A DNA stretch of 64,000 nucleotides from Tetrahymena elliotti 4EA (GCA_000231825.2 JH720307.1:954880-1018879), one strand, 5' to 3'. Positions 13,701-27,600 are shown, counted from the stretch's first letter. Notes: a model not told the origin generated them from the letters alone. Translations and numbers: made by a program.

Positions 13701-15567
13701 GAATCAGATAGATTTTCAGATGCAAAAATAGACAGTGAAGATTCTGATGATGATTTTATTGTAAATAATTTTTGTTCAAATTAAAAATAAAATTTAATTA
13801 AATTTCAAGGATGAAGCAAGAAAAGGCATTAATGATGGCATTATTAACTGTGTTTAGAATTTTAAAAAATAATTCGTAAAACCTGAAGATAATACACAAA
13901 GTGCTCCAAAAGAATTAGTAATAGTTTTGAATTAGCCAATAGAAGAAGATGACAAGAAGAAGAAAAAGAAAAAAAAGAGTTAAAATTAAAGGAAAGAAGA
14001 GATCAAGTTGAGTAAGTAGTACAAGACAAAGTTTCAAGAGGATGATTTAATGTAACAGATATTTGAAGATGTAATATAAAATTAGAAAGAAAATAATGCT
14101 AAAAAGAATCCCTTCAAGAGCATAAATAAGTTTATCAAAGATAATTATAAAGAGGAGGATTAATCTTAGTAAGTTATTTTAATGCCAAGAATAGATGCAT
14201 TTGGTTCAGGTTCCAAGTTACTCCCTAGCGTCTTAAAAGGAGACAATACCAATAATAATAGCTTTAATCCATACAAAGAAGCTTCTAATAGAATGGAAGT
14301 ATCAAGTGCTCTATCTGGTTCAATTCAATTACAAAAATCCTAAGACAAAGTAAATGATATTTTCAGCAAGTTTTACAATGACACAGAGAATAAAAATAAA
14401 CTTGATAAATCATAGACTATAATACCTTCCAAAGATAGATCTTTGACTCCCCTTAACTTAGGAAAGGGTAATAATAATTCATCAATAACTAATAATAACA
14501 GCATGCTGAATTCTAAGAATTTTTAGAACAGGGTTTAATTGAAAATGAATATCATTTGTGAAAAAAATGATTAAATAAAATCAATAAATGAAAAAATGAA
14601 ATATTAATGCGATTAAATTAAAAATATTGATTTAGATAAATCTATTAGCTTTTTAAAGTAGTCTCAGTAGAACACAGGCTCAGTTCAAAACAGTGTTATA
14701 TTTGATAAAGAAACATCTCTTTTTGAGGTTAAGAGCTCGAGTGATATACCAAATGAATATTCAAAAGGATTCTCTGGAAATATTCATAACTCAAATAAGA
14801 ATCCCTATTTTGTAAACAATACTGTTATCAAGCTTAAATAGGAATCCCAAACTCCTTCAAATAAAACTGTGTTAGTGCTTAATTCTTAGAATAGCATAGC
14901 AAATGAGAGCAAAGATTTCTAAAATAATTCTTTAAGCACAGCTGCTAACATCCATCCTAAAAGGCATTCTGCTATTGAAAGCTATTGTGAAGATAAAACC
15001 TCAGATGAGCACTATATAAAAGCATACGGTAATGTTCTATAGAACTGCTCTAATTAAATTAAAAATGCTTCTAGTGCATAAACTTCATCTTCTTGTGTTG
15101 TTCAAATGCCAAAGCTTAATGATTAACAAAGAAAAAATTCTAGATCTAAAGAATAAACAAGCAAAAGGCGTAGCAGCTAGCGTAAAGAATATGGAATGTC
15201 TTAAAATTTTAATAACTAAATGGATGTAAGTAAAGACTTGTATAATTAACAGCTTCCTCCAAGAGATTTCAAAACAGATAAAAAGATAACCACAAGTGCA
15301 AAAACACCAATTTTGAATTCGCTGAAATCAAGCAATACAAAGAAAAGAGAATCTTCATTAGATCTATAGGTGAAGCCATTTTCCATTTAAATTAATAACA
15401 ATCCTATATAAAAGTTGGATGATTTCCATAATGAAAATGAGATCTAATTAGATAATAAGGTTTTTAAGTAATATTAGGCTTTCTAAGTGAGACAAAATAA
15501 TATCTCTAGACCTTATACATAAATTAAAGCCAAAAATAATAATACACATAAATCATTTATCATGTGA
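10738..15567 (+). CDS. Cytosolic carboxypeptidase, M14 family (tubulin deglutamylase type), 10 exons, 1394 aa
   Basis: This family (CCP/AGBL) removes glutamates from side chains or C-termini of tubulin and so tunes microtubules of cilia and basal bodies. Introns: 11093-11171, 11266-11365, 11901-11960, 12074-12150, 12455-12509, 12640-12755, 13007-13055, 13315-13374, 13761-13809. Exons sum to 4185 bases. After an acidic N-terminus comes the CCP-specific N-domain (FEGGNLDMAVKL, HQSWFYFKISN). The zinc ligands are H456 and E459 in HPGES and H552 in FDLHGHS; the substrate-binding segment is SGFDLNR, and the catalytic glutamate is E625 in TLEASFG. All key residues are intact. The last ~700 residues form a Q/N/S/K-rich low-complexity tail of no known domain, unusually long for the family. 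Which tubulin modification it acts on is inference. Confidence 0.93.
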
Positions 15568-16636
15568 AATAAATAGGAAATTTGGAAGATTTTTGAAAAT
15601 AATTAAATTAAATTAACATCATGCTTATTTATCAACCATTATTTTATTGAAATAACTTTATTCTTTATTGTAACTGAATATAACACTTAATTTACCTTTG
15701 TATATAATGAAATATAATTTCCTTAAGCAATTAGTTATTTTAAAATAACTAGCTTAAATTAACTTAAACCTTCCTAATTAAATAAAAATTATTAATTTTA
15801 ATATTAAAATGTTGTATTTATTTAACCATAAAATTTACCATTGCTAACTTAAAATTTGATTCTATTACTTTCTAAAATTCTGAATATTTAATGCTCAAGC
15901 ATAAAGAAAAAACTTATTTTATTTTTAGAGTTTTGTATTTCCAAAGAAAGTAAAGAAATAAAGAGATTTATTTCTCAATAAAATAGAGTAATTGTTATTT
16001 TTAAAATGATAAATTTAACTTAAAATTATCAATTTTATGTACTTAAAATACATTATTGAGCAGTAGCTTAAGATATTATTTTTGAGAAATATTTCCATTA
16101 ATAATGGCGAAAAATTTTATAATTCAAAGCTAAGCTAAATTTTGTGTCTTTTTACAAATATAAAAAGCTACAAACATTAATTTTATTAAAAATACTTAGT
16201 ATCAAAAAGTTAAAAAAGATACTTTTACTTTATTTCGTAGGGATAAGAAAAATTACTTTAATTTATTTCTTGATTAAATTTGCGATGATTGAGCAATGAT
16301 TGCTAAATTTCTATATTTTGAAATGATATTTATACTTTATTTCATATTTGTTTTAAAGTTGCAGATTATTTATTAGAATGATTAATTTCTTTAGGAGATC
16401 GATACTAACAAATAGTCCATTAAACTTTTTTAATGGATAGAAATTAATAAAAGAATCTTTAAAATATACATTAAAATTAAGTGTTAAAGCAACCTTCTAT
16501 TTTTATTTTAATCATTATCTTTAAATGTAATAATCATAAGTTATTTCTTAATTAATTTCATTAAAATTGTTAGAATTAATAATTTGTAAATTCTTAATTT
16601 TTATTTCATTCTCTTACTAAAAGATTTCTCCAAAAG
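15568..16636. other. Intergenic spacer
   Basis: About 1.1 kb of AT-rich sequence between two genes on the plus strand. It contains UTRs and presumably the promoter of the next gene. I see no other feature. Confidence 0.6.
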
Positions 16637-19221
16637 ATGAACAAAAAGCTAAAGTACATGACTATTGATGAGTTCATGAATACTATGAAACGTAGAGGTA
16701 CTGCTGATCTTACTAGTATTTAGCAAGAACTTTTATCTCCCAAACACTTTAAAGAGAAAATGGTTAAGTTAGAAGAGTATTATGATAAGTAGAGATCAAT
16801 TTAATAGAAGGTGTAATTGTAGACAAAAAATAATTAGATATACTATAAACACTATTACATGCAAGAAGGAGCTAAACACAGTAGGTCTAATATTAAGATT
16901 GGAAGCTTTAATAACCTTTCCATTATAAGTGAAAAATAGATTTAAGTATCTAACGAAGCTAAACAAACATAATATCAACCAGCTTAGTAGTTTAAGTTTT
17001 AAAAATCAAACTTTAACTCATAAAATAATTTAAATTCTGAACAAGAACTAATAGATTAAAATGATATTTAGAGTTAAATAATAGATTAAATTCATCACTT
17101 ATACGGTCGTTAAAGATTATTTAGTCCGCCATAAGAGAAAAGAGATTTGGATAATTTACAAGACTACTTTAAGAAAAGTAGAAATTACTAGAGTATGAAT
17201 AAGGTAATAAGATAAAATAGTTGTGAGTGTAACAATTGTGGTGGACGTTGTTTTAAGACATAATCAATGAAAGGGATAATTCCCTAATTTGTTCCGAGAT
17301 AAGTAATAAGAGATTCTCTGAAAAAAAAGTGGAAGAAAGCATCTAAAACTTTAAGAAAGCTTTGCTTTTTCTTTAAATTGGCTGCTGGTGGTCATACTAG
17401 ACCAAAAAATCTTAGAGCTGTTAGAAATAAAACAAATGTAATAGTTAATAATTAAGCTGTATAACAAGCTATAAATATAATGTCTGTTTAAGTTAATTAC
17501 AATTCTGAATCAAATGAGCATGTTAGACAAATACTTTAAAATGATCCCAACTTTCCTCCTTTTTTAAATTTGAAAGGTGGTCAAGACTAAAGTATGTAAC
17601 TTAATACTTTGGGCTTAGAATCAAAGTAGCCAAGTCTACTTTCAGTAGCTGAAAACACACCAATAAAATCACCTTCCCCAAAAAAATAAGATTATTTGGA
17701 TTTTACATAAAAATCAATTCAAAAATAAGATGATGATAGTAATGATTGTTTATTTATATTTTTTACATTTTACTTAAAATGCTTTATCAAATAGATATAT
17801 AAAAAAATGACTCTAGTTGTGATTCTATTGATAAAAATGAATGCCTGTCCCCATCACAGGTAAGAAAGGCTCTCAAAAATGTAAATGATAATTTTATAAA
17901 AGAGTTGACATAAAGGTAGTAATTTACTTTTTTAAAATTAAATAAAAACTCAATTTTTCAAATATTAAATAGGAGAAATATTAGAGAAAAAACAAAGAAG
18001 ATGACTTAAACTTATTTAAGAAGCGAAATAAGAAAAAAAACATAGAATTTTAACTACCTAATGAGTTAATCATAGAAAATTAGGAATTCTAAACGTTAGG
18101 AAGAATTAAAAATTTAAATTCCTTAATAACCAAGATACCAAACTGCTTACTAAAAGTTTTTTTAGAAACCTGGAATGCGATTAATAGATGTAGTTAGTTA
18201 AAAATTAGAATTAAATAGTAATAACAGTAGTGGAAACTTTAGCTTTTAAAAATATGAAAATATACCTTCATAATTTTAAGGCTAATTAAAAAGCTGTTCT
18301 ACCCAAAATTCTCCTTTTATGAAATATTCTAAAATAAATTTAGCAACTAAAAATGATAAGAATTTCCTTAAAAGTTAAAATTCTAAAAGTAATAAGAATT
18401 AAGACTTTGTTTAAATGGTAGATTTAATGAACTAAACTTCAGATTCAATTAAAACTGCATAAGAAAACGTAGACCAAATTAACTATCTAAACACTCAAGA
18501 ATCATAAATAGTAAATCAATTTACTTAAGCCTCTAATAAAAATAATTATGATGAATAATAAACTACATCATACAGATCTTATTTCAAAAATAAAAAATTT
18601 AATGAAAAAAAATCTCAAAGTCAACACTTACCTTACTTAAATAATAATAGCACTAACAATAAAAATGATAGTAGATAGGTTCAGCAATATTCAACATACC
18701 TAAACTCTAATCCAAGAAATAAAATTGATCAGACTTTATAAAAAAAGATTTCCTATTCTGTATTTTAGCAACTGAATAGTCAAAAAGAAAATAGCATGAG
18801 AATTTCATCATATAAAAATGATCAAGAATAATCAATATAAATGCTCAGTGAGGTTTCAAGAGGAAATTTCTAACCTAATTATAAAAATAAATAAAATAAC
18901 AATAAGATCTTTAATAATTAACAAGCAAAATAAATATAAAAGGATATTAATCATTTAAGGATGAGATCTCTAAATATTTGCTTAAATTAATAGTAAGACT
19001 AAATTTAATAAATGTATTTCTAAAGCTAAACATAATCTCCTAAAATTTCATAACTATTAACACCATAAAGTAAGAAAAGTTTACCTAAATTTTAGACAGC
19101 ATTACCTCATATAGATCTCAATTAAAATAAACATTTTAAAGATGAAGAAAGTCTCTCTTATGGCATACTGAAGAGACTGAATCAAAAAAAGCCAACTGTA
19201 AGCATTAAATTTGAAATTTGA
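16637..19221 (+). CDS. Q/N-rich protein of unknown function with a Cys cluster, 3 exons, 823 aa
   Basis: I do not recognise this gene. Introns are 17739-17794 and 17916-17972; exons sum to 2472 bases, with TGA at 19219-19221. The first ~60 residues are mixed and charged (MNKKLKYMTIDEFMNTMKRR at the start) and may be the only folded part. Around residues 193-203 is a small cysteine cluster, SCECNNCGGRCF, that could bind a metal or form a disulphide knot. It is followed by a basic segment, KKKWKKASKTLRKLCFFFK. The remaining two thirds are Q, N, S and K-rich low complexity, with many glutamines written TAA or TAG. It sits between the carboxypeptidase and a second Q/N-rich gene, all on the same strand, but the spacers are about 1.1 and 0.5 kb, so each is probably a separate transcription unit. 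Confidence 0.8.
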
Positions 19222-19683
19222 TTTGAGTTTCTCAAAATTTTCCTAAGAAAAATAAGATTTTCTTAAAACGCTCTCAATCCTATTCCCTCACACACACACT
19301 CCATTTAATAATTTATTAAATTAAAATTTAAAAAATTTAACTTTATAAAAAATAATATATTTGAAAATAAATAAGTTTAATGTAAATAAATAAATAAATT
19401 TTTTTTATTTTGTTTTAAGTATTCATAGTTATAAAATTTTAAGAAGAATTTTGTTTTTCAAACATTTTACTTATTTTTTTAATCTACTAGTTTATTTATT
19501 TATTTATGGCATGAGTATTAAAGTGGTAACTATCTTTTTCGTAAGAAAAATTAGATAGAATATGTTTAAGATTAGTAAATGTATTTCGTTGGTAAATTGG
19601 TAATTATTTTTTAATTTCAACGATACAATAAACGAATAATTGTCAAATTAATAGCTGATAAATTAAATATACAAAAAATAACT
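19222..19683. other. Short intergenic spacer
   Basis: About 460 bases of AT-rich sequence between two Q/N-rich genes. Nothing beyond UTR and promoter sequence is visible. Confidence 0.6.
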
Positions 19684-21393
19684 ATGAGTATAATAAGCAG
19701 TCTTAAATAAGAAAAAAAAAGGTCACAAAGTACTCGCCCACGCAGTAATCCAAGAAAGATAAATCAAGGTGAGTTCGCATAATAAAACTCATCTATAATC
19801 AATTAAACAACTGATTAGTTTCTTCTTATTTCCTAATAGGAAGCATCTAATAATATTTCTAATTTTACTCATGAGCAACCAAATCGCAAGATTGTAATGT
19901 CTTCAAAAGGATAAAAAAGACCTTTTTAAAATGTAAATAGCCTAAGCAACTATTTGACTAATTTGTCTAATTAAAATTAGTAACAATTAGATTTGCAAAA
20001 TTATTTTAGTTAATAACCATAAAACAATTAAAATGATTTACCTCTTCCTTTTTTCCCTAATAATTAAGAAATGTATTCAAACATAGATAATTTTAATGAT
20101 AATGAAGATAAATAGTTTAACAACTACTTGAATTAAAATTAAATAGCTTCAGCTTTAGAAACTCCTAAATTTAACTTTAACCCTTTCATCAACAATGAAA
20201 GGAATTATTCAAACGAGTCTGATTTTGATATTAATGAGCAAAGCAATATTGATTTAATTAATATTTAAGAAGAGTCTCCTCACTAAATATCTTTAAAAGA
20301 TAAACTAGTAAATTCGAGGCGTAACGAATTTTTTTCATTTGGTAAATAAAGATCCTCAATCCAAGTTCAGCAAAATTCCCAAAAATTATAAGAAGGAAAT
20401 ATTTAAAAAAGAAAGAATTTGGATGATGATTTACTTGAAAATGAAGACTTTTCAAATATAAAAATAAATAATTCAAACTTCATCCATTAAAATTCATTTC
20501 ATCTCAGAAACCAAGCTTCTTTTCAAAAAAATCCTACCTCTCAATTTGTTCTTGCAGATATCTCCTTAAACCAAAATAATACTAATGATTAACTTTAAAT
20601 TTAGGACTATTTAATGAAAGCAACTAATTATAAAGCTTCTAAATCAGCTATTCCCTTCAAACTTAAGAATTTACCTAAATCAATCAATAATCAAGCTAAA
20701 ATTCAGATAGCTAACTAGTTAAAATTATCTTCATCCCCAATAAATGGATATACATTTTATAATTACATAGACAAAGAAAACTGTTCTGTCACACTACCTA
20801 AAAGTGACTCCCTATAAACAAGAAATTAACCCAAAACACCAATATAAGCTAATCATTCTATATAATTGAACTAAAGTTCCTCCAATAAAATCCCTAAATA
20901 GTAGCTTCTTCTACCTCCAACACCTTTAATACAATAAAATTCATTATAAAAAAACTCTGGTTCTATTCATATTAGAGCCATTCAATCTTAAAAGTAAGGA
21001 AGAAATAATTAAAAGTAATTTTTAAATGACAGCCTAAATTCTATCAATCCTAATAAATTATCTCGAAAAATGATACAAAATTAGAGTTTTGATAACATAT
21101 AGCAGACTCTAGTGATAGAAAATATTAACATAAACAATAACAACCATAAAAGATCATAAGAGTCTAAAAATAATAATTTAAATTACCATAACCTAGCTAA
21201 CCACAATAATTCCTTTGACGTCAATAGATTGGTTTTAGATTCAATAATTTGTAAAGAAAACACTTTAAAACTACCTAATAAGTAGATATTGCCAAGTTAA
21301 ATAAATAAACTACAAAATTAATTTTCAAATAAAAAATAAGTAAAAGCAGGGTCAAGCTAATCATTCCATTAAAGAATGAAGACAATTATGTGA
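19684..21393 (+). CDS. Q/N-rich protein of unknown function, single exon, 569 aa
   Basis: I do not recognise this gene. One uninterrupted ciliate-code frame runs from ATG at 19684 to TGA at 21391-21393. The N-terminus is basic and serine-rich (KRSQSTRPRSNPRK). The rest is dominated by N, Q, S, L and P with short proline-directed patches such as LLLPPTPLIQQ and TPIQ, which resemble phosphorylation or docking sites. No membrane segment, signal peptide or known domain is visible. It is most likely an intrinsically disordered protein. The long frame without TGA and its contrast in base composition with the flanks make it a real gene; the function is open. Confidence 0.75.
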
Positions 21394-22254
21394 GCCGTCT
21401 TTATTAAAATATTTAATAATTAAAATTCTGAACAATAATTTAGAAATTTCTTTTAAAAAAATAATATCTAGCTTTTATTTAAAAAAAAATATATTAAATT
21501 AAAGATTTAATTAGTACATCATCTATCATAAAAATAGAAAATTTCATTAAAATTAATTTTATTTTTAATTGTTTCTATTCAAAATTTATAATTGTATGCA
21601 TTTATTGTATTTTATCTTCAAAACAAATTCTTACTTATTTATTAACTTTATTGATACTTATAAAACTATTTTTTTAGAATTTACAAATTTATTGGCACAT
21701 AATGTACTTAATAATAGAAGATAGCCTCATATGAGTTTTAAAAACTTTTATTAATTTAACATGAACATTTTTATTAAACTCAAAAAAATCTATAAATTTT
21801 TTAAAACTAAATTGAAACCTATTTCAAATGAATTAGTAAAATTTTACTTTTTTTTAATTATTAAGAATTAAATTAATTCTAAATTAAATGAATTTTATTT
21901 AAGGCTTTAATGTAAATTAATTAGATAAAAATGAAATATAATTTGAAATTTAAAAATTTCGACTAATACCTCTAACTTTTATAAAAATACAACTTGAATA
22001 ATATGAGGTTTTTATTTTAGTTATTAAGTTCTTTTAAATTAAAAATACACTCGTTTATCAATTAATATAAAGATTATTAGCTAATTAATTCCCTTTAATA
22101 ATCCTTCTTTCATTAATTTTTGGTTTTCTTTCTGTCATTAAAAATGGTTTGTTTAGTTATTTTTATTTTATTATTATTTCTAATTAAATTAAATTGTTAA
22201 TTAATATTATTAAAATGAATCATTTTTTATTTATATTTTCTCATTTTGCTACTC
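21394..22254. other. Convergent intergenic spacer
   Basis: AT-rich spacer between the 3' ends of the plus-strand Q/N-rich gene and the minus-strand Obg gene. It should hold both polyadenylation regions. No gene is seen. Confidence 0.6.
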
Positions 22255-23510
22255 TCAATAATAAGCAACCTTTCCCATCTCTTATAAAATTTTTCTAAGC
22301 TCAACTAAAACTTCTCCTATTCCTAAACCATGTTTAGCACTAATTTCAAAACATTTTTTACCAACTTTTTCTTCTAATTCTTTTACTCTTCTTTTACTAT
22401 CAGGTTCAATATCAGTTTTATTAGCAACTACAATATATGGTTTATCTAAGAAGTCGGAACGGTACTACAAGAGCTCATTCTTTAAAATCTCAAAATTTCT
22501 CCAAGGCTCCACATTATCAGATCCACTGATATCTAGCATAAAAATAAGAACATGGGTTCTTTCAATGTGACGTAGGAATTCTAATCCTAAACCTTTATTT
22601 TAGTGAGAATCTTCTATAATACCAGGAATATCAGCAATAGTAAAAGCAGAATTATCTACAAATTTAACTTTTCCAACCAAAGGTGTTAAAGTAGTAAATG
22701 GGTAATTAGCTATTTTAGGCAAAGAACGACTAACACTAGCCAAAAAAGTAGATTTACCTGCATTAGGGAATCCTACTAATCCACAATCAGCAATCGATTT
22801 TAATTCCATAAATATTTCTTTAACCTAATTTTTAAAGATAAAACTAATTTAATACATAACTTTATTACAAATAAATTTGAACAAATTTTATAAATTTGTT
22901 TTTTCAATAAAATTAAAATAATTTAAAAAATTTATTTATTTTTTACTTAACCAAGAGTACCCTTTTCTTATTCTTTTACTGACCTATGGTTTTAATTTCC
23001 TCTTCCACCTTTACCACCTTTAACAATAAGAATCTCTTTGTTTTCTTCGTCTAAATCACTCAAGAATTTTTTGTTATATTAAATCTTTCTTATACCAGCT
23101 TGATTAACACTCTAAGATTCACTTAGAATTTCATATACAAGAGTTCCTACAGGAACACTTATATGAAGATCTCCCCCATCTTTTCCAAATTTACCTAATC
23201 CTCCAGCACTTTTACCATTATTTCCAATAATAGGTTTACCCTTAAACATATGCAAATCAGTAAAATGATGAGATGCTTTCAAAAAAATATCACCTCCTTT
23301 ACCACCATCACCACCATCTGGAGCTCCTGTTAAAACATTTCTATCTCTAAAATGACTAATACATCCATTACCACCATTTCCAGCTTAAAATTTAACCTTA
23401 ATTTGATCTACAAACTTTCTTTCACGAAAATTAGTATAATTACTCATAACACTAGAAGTAACTTTATCATCTAATTTTGAAAACCATTTAACTATTCTTG
23501 AACTAAGCAT
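22255..23510 (-). CDS. Obg-family GTPase (probably mitochondrial), 2 exons, 377 aa
   Basis: Obg GTPases act in assembly of the large ribosomal subunit; eukaryotic nuclear copies (MTG2/GTPBP5/ObgH class) usually work in mitochondria. Exons are 23510-22947 and 22824-22255, with intron 22946-22825, and sum to 1134 bases. The N-terminal Obg fold is clear from its glycine-rich signatures: [30 protein letters not shown] and [10 protein letters not shown]. The G domain has G1 GFPNAGKS (residues 206-213), the G3 motif in IADIPGIIE, and G4 NKTD. No C-terminal OCT or TGS domain is present, as in most mitochondrial homologues. The first ~25 residues ([13 protein letters not shown]...) are basic and could be a presequence. 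It lies 0.8 kb from the helicase on the same strand. Confidence 0.93.
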
Positions 23511-24302
23511 TTTAAAATTATTTATATTCTAATCTATTTTCTTTATTTTATTCTATTATATTTTTTATTTCTACACTCTAAAAGGATATTGTTTATTTCT
23601 CCTAGATTGTTTTTTCTACTTTGCGGATATAAATTAATTTAATATTTTTAGATAATTCCAGCAAAATATTGTTTTTATAATTGAAATCAAATACATAAAA
23701 AAGATCAAATTCAAATGAAAAGCTCTAAATAATTTAAAATCTTTCATTAATAAAAATATTTGTATTGTTGAGGTAGAATTATTCCTCCTAATAATTATTT
23801 TACTAAAATCATCAAAACTTAAATTATTATTCTTCAACTAAAAATTATCGTATAAAATTTATATTTCTTTAATATTTTTTTGAAAAATTTATCAAAAATT
23901 TAATATAATTATGCATATTCTTTCCACTAAAAATCATTAGATACCAATTAAATTTTTTATTCTTTCAATATCATGTTTTAATTATTTTATTTTGAAATTG
24001 TTTTTTCATTTGATCATCATGAGATAAATAAATAAACCAATTAATAAGGATATATTTTATAATAGCTATTATAAAATTTTTGAAATTAAATATAGTTATA
24101 CCACAATAATATGTGATAGAATGGTATTTTTATTTAATAGAGTGAGCAAAGAAAAACCAAAATTTTTAATTCTAATTGATAAACTAAATAATAATTCGAA
24201 AATAATTAAATATTTTTTATCTTCAGCCTAATTTAAATCGATTGGTTTTTAAAAGAATTTAAATTACAAAAATAAATTGATATGCAGTGATTTAACATAA
24301 AT
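23511..24302. other. Intergenic spacer
   Basis: AT-rich spacer between the helicase 3' end and the Obg 5' end, both on the minus strand. I see no RNA gene or coding-like frame here. Confidence 0.6.
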
Positions 24303-26695
24303 TCATTTCTTTTTCTTTTTATGACCAGAGATGGATACAATTTATTTTTTTGTAAATTCAACATCATGTAAATCTTCAGGATCTATTTCTTTCATACGTT
24401 TTTTATATTCCTAAATAGAAATTTTTCCCTACTTTAATTTCCTAGCCAAATTTAATTCCAAAGCAAATTCATCTTACTCCTCTTCTAAAACTTCTCTTTT
24501 TTGTTTTCTTCTAACTTAACGCATATTTTTTTCCTTTTGCTTTTTCTCTAACTACTTTTGCTACTTTTCTGCATGTTCTTCTCTTTCTTGTCCTATTATT
24601 TTAACAAAATTAATTTACTTTTCTTTTTAATTTAAATTACTTTTTTATGTTCTTTCTTCTTGCTTGTGTGAGAATTGTTATTCTTGGTTTTTATCTTAAA
24701 ATGGTATCGTATCAGGATCAATATTGCTTTAAATAAAGTTTTTTATATGTTTGCTGAGAATTTCCTTAATACGAGGAAGTCTTAATAAAAAGAATGAACG
24801 AGCTACCCATCCAATATCAAGATCTTTGAATTCAAATATATATTTAAGCTTTTTATTTGAAATATTTAATATTTTAAATCATTTTATATTTAATTTTTTA
24901 CATCATGTTCCATGTAGGATCTAATATAAGAAATAAAAGCCTTTTTAGATTTTTCAATGTTATCTCTATCTTAGATCATAATTTTTTTAATATCATCTTC
25001 AAATTTTAAAGGATCGCAATCTATTTAATCCGAATTAACATATTCTTGAATCTCAACCTGTTATTTATTATTCCCAAAGTTAATTTTTAAAATACTAAAA
25101 ACTTAATAATTTACATTTTTAATTCTTAAAAATTCTATGAAAGCTTCTTCGTGTTTTTCAATAAGGATAATAGCCTATTGAATAGTATTTTTAATATTTA
25201 TTGAGATTCAAAAATATTTAATTACCTTTCCAGATTTACCCTTTCTAGCTGTTCTACCAATTCTGTGAATGTAAAAACTTGGATCCTATTTATTAAGAAA
25301 TAAAAATTAATTTTATTTTTATAAATTAAGATTAATCAAATTACTTAAGGGGGATCTATCTATAAAATATGATGGACATCCTAAAAATCGATACCTCTTG
25401 CAACAACATCAGTGCAAATCAAGACACCTTTTTAGCTCTTAGTAAAATTTTCAATAATTTTATTTCTTTTTACTTGTTTCATTTAACCGTGAACAGAAGT
25501 AATTTGTATTTTTTTAATTAGACTGTACATTTTGAATATTTTTTAGTAGAAATCAACGCTAGCACATGTATTCAAGAATAGAATGGTCTTTTCTTCAGAA
25601 TACTTCATTATAAAATTAAGCATAAAAGCAATTTTTTAAAATCTATTATCAAGAATCATATAAGAATTTTCTAAAGTAGAAGGAACAACATAATTAGTAT
25701 TATTTGCTTTTTCACCACCAGGCTATTTATCATTACAAAAATGTTAAATTCTATTTTCTAAAATGTTATTTATATTTACTTTGACTGAAACTTTAACAGG
25801 ATTACGAAGACCATATTTAATTAACTCACTTAACTTGGCAGAACTTAATGTTGCTGAAAACAAACCTGTTCTTCTCTATTTTGGAAGCTTTTCTAATGCA
25901 TAAGTCATATCTTCATAATATTCTGTATCCATTAATCTATCTGCTTCATCTTTATTTAAAATTTATTATATTAAAATTCTATCTCTTGGAAATAATCTAA
26001 AATAAGTGCCATTTTATTTTGAATTAAATTATTTCCTATTTCAAATTTGTTTAAAGAAATTTTTTTTAAAATAATATTATTTTTAAATCTTTAAACTGAT
26101 TGATTAACACTTTTGCTATTTAATATATTTATAAATAGTGAAAGGTTCTTCATTTTATAAATCTAAATAATATAAATAGTTTACCCATTATCAATATTTC
26201 GAGATTCCTAAAAATTAAACTATCTTCTAACTCTTTCATGTCCATCAACTCTTTAAGCTTACCAGGAGTAGCAATTAAAATATTAGCTCCTTCTGATTAA
26301 ATATTTGATACATCTATTTTAGTGCTAACACCACCAATACAAAGTTGAATGCTAAATTTGTTATTTTCTAAATGTCCAGCTAACTAAACTGCTATTTCAT
26401 GAATTTGTTTTGCTAATTCTCTAGTAGGAGCTATAACCAATGCATAAACGCAATTTTTATTTACTGATTTTACTTGCTTGATTAAGATGTTGAAAACAGG
26501 AAGCAAGAATGCTAATGTCTTGCCACTTCCTGTTTATGCTTCTACTGCTAAATCGTGGTTTTTGATAAATAATGGAATTGTAGCTTTCTAAACAGGCATC
26601 ATAGTTTCATAACCTAAAGCCTCTTTAATGCATTTTTCTACTTGAGGAAAGAGTCTTGGTTCTAATTCCTCCCATTTCTACTTCAAAGCATTCAT
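24303..26695 (-). CDS. DEAD-box RNA helicase, DDX55/Spb4-like, 5 exons, 664 aa
   Basis: Spb4/DDX55 helicases work in the nucleolus on 60S pre-ribosomes. Exons: 26695-26185, 25949-25345, 25285-25226, 25174-24902 and 24848-24303, summing to 1995 bases. Motif I is AQTGSGKT (residues 53-60), Ia PTRELA, Ib TPGK, motif II DEAD (from residue 171, split by intron 1), motif III SAT, and motif [10 protein letters not shown] (379-386). The Spb4/DDX55 assignment rests on the C-terminal part: LQIDPP before motif [11 protein letters not shown], then [15 protein letters not shown] and [18 protein letters not shown], which match the family's DUF4217-type extension. The last ~130 residues are highly charged K/E/Q with a lysine-rich end, as in other nucleolar helicases. 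All catalytic motifs look intact. Confidence 0.92.
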
Positions 26696-27600
26696 GGCTT
26701 TACAATAAATATGCTTTTCTTTTTTTTATTAAGTTTGAATTTGTAGGATATAGATAATACTACTTACTATATTAATTATTTGATTAATTGTGAACCAAAA
26801 ATAATAAAAATTTTTGATCTTTTTAATATTCTTAAATCTAAACTTTTCTATTTCTTATTCATTTCTTATGCTCAAAATTCTTGTAAAAAATTAAAATACC
26901 AAAAAAAGAATAATAAATATAATTCACACTTAAAATAATTATTATTATCATTGAAAAGAAAACGTTTACTGAAAATATTATTTTATCCAGATTATTTTTT
27001 TCAGCAAAAAGTTTCAGGATATATTTTTTCTTACTTTATGTGAAATCTAAAGGCTTAAAGATAAATTAGAATAACCTAACCTAAAAAAATAGCCGATAAA
27101 TTTTAATTATCTCATTTTAATACACATTATTATCTAAAATTTTAAATAGATAAAACTATTTCTTTTAATAGGTTTACTGTAATAAAAAAAGTTGAATGAA
27201 ACATCTATTTTACATTAAGAATCAAAAACAAAAAGCCTAAGCTGAATAAATAAATAATTTATTATAAAAATTACAAAAAATAAAGAATAGTTACTTTGAT
27301 TTAATTAGATGCAATCAAAAATACAAATTTTGAAAAGCAGGAAGATTTATTTGTTCATTCAAAAATTATTTTTTCTCAAACAACTTTGCTTTTAATAAAA
27401 AAAATTCACAAATTAATATTTTTCTATTTAATATGGTTTTTTTACATAAATTAGATTTCTTTTTAATAAAAAAAAATCTAATTATTCTCTCTTTCAATAA
27501 GAAGTTTTAATTTTATTTACAATTTCATCAAATTTATATTAAAAAATTATTAATTTTTTTGTTTTTCATAAATTTTCTTGAAAAAAGGAAAAAATAAAAA
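26696..27600. other. Spacer between helicase gene and tRNA cluster
   Basis: About 0.9 kb of AT-rich sequence upstream of the helicase start. It should contain the helicase promoter. I see no further tRNA or coding frame. Confidence 0.55.
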
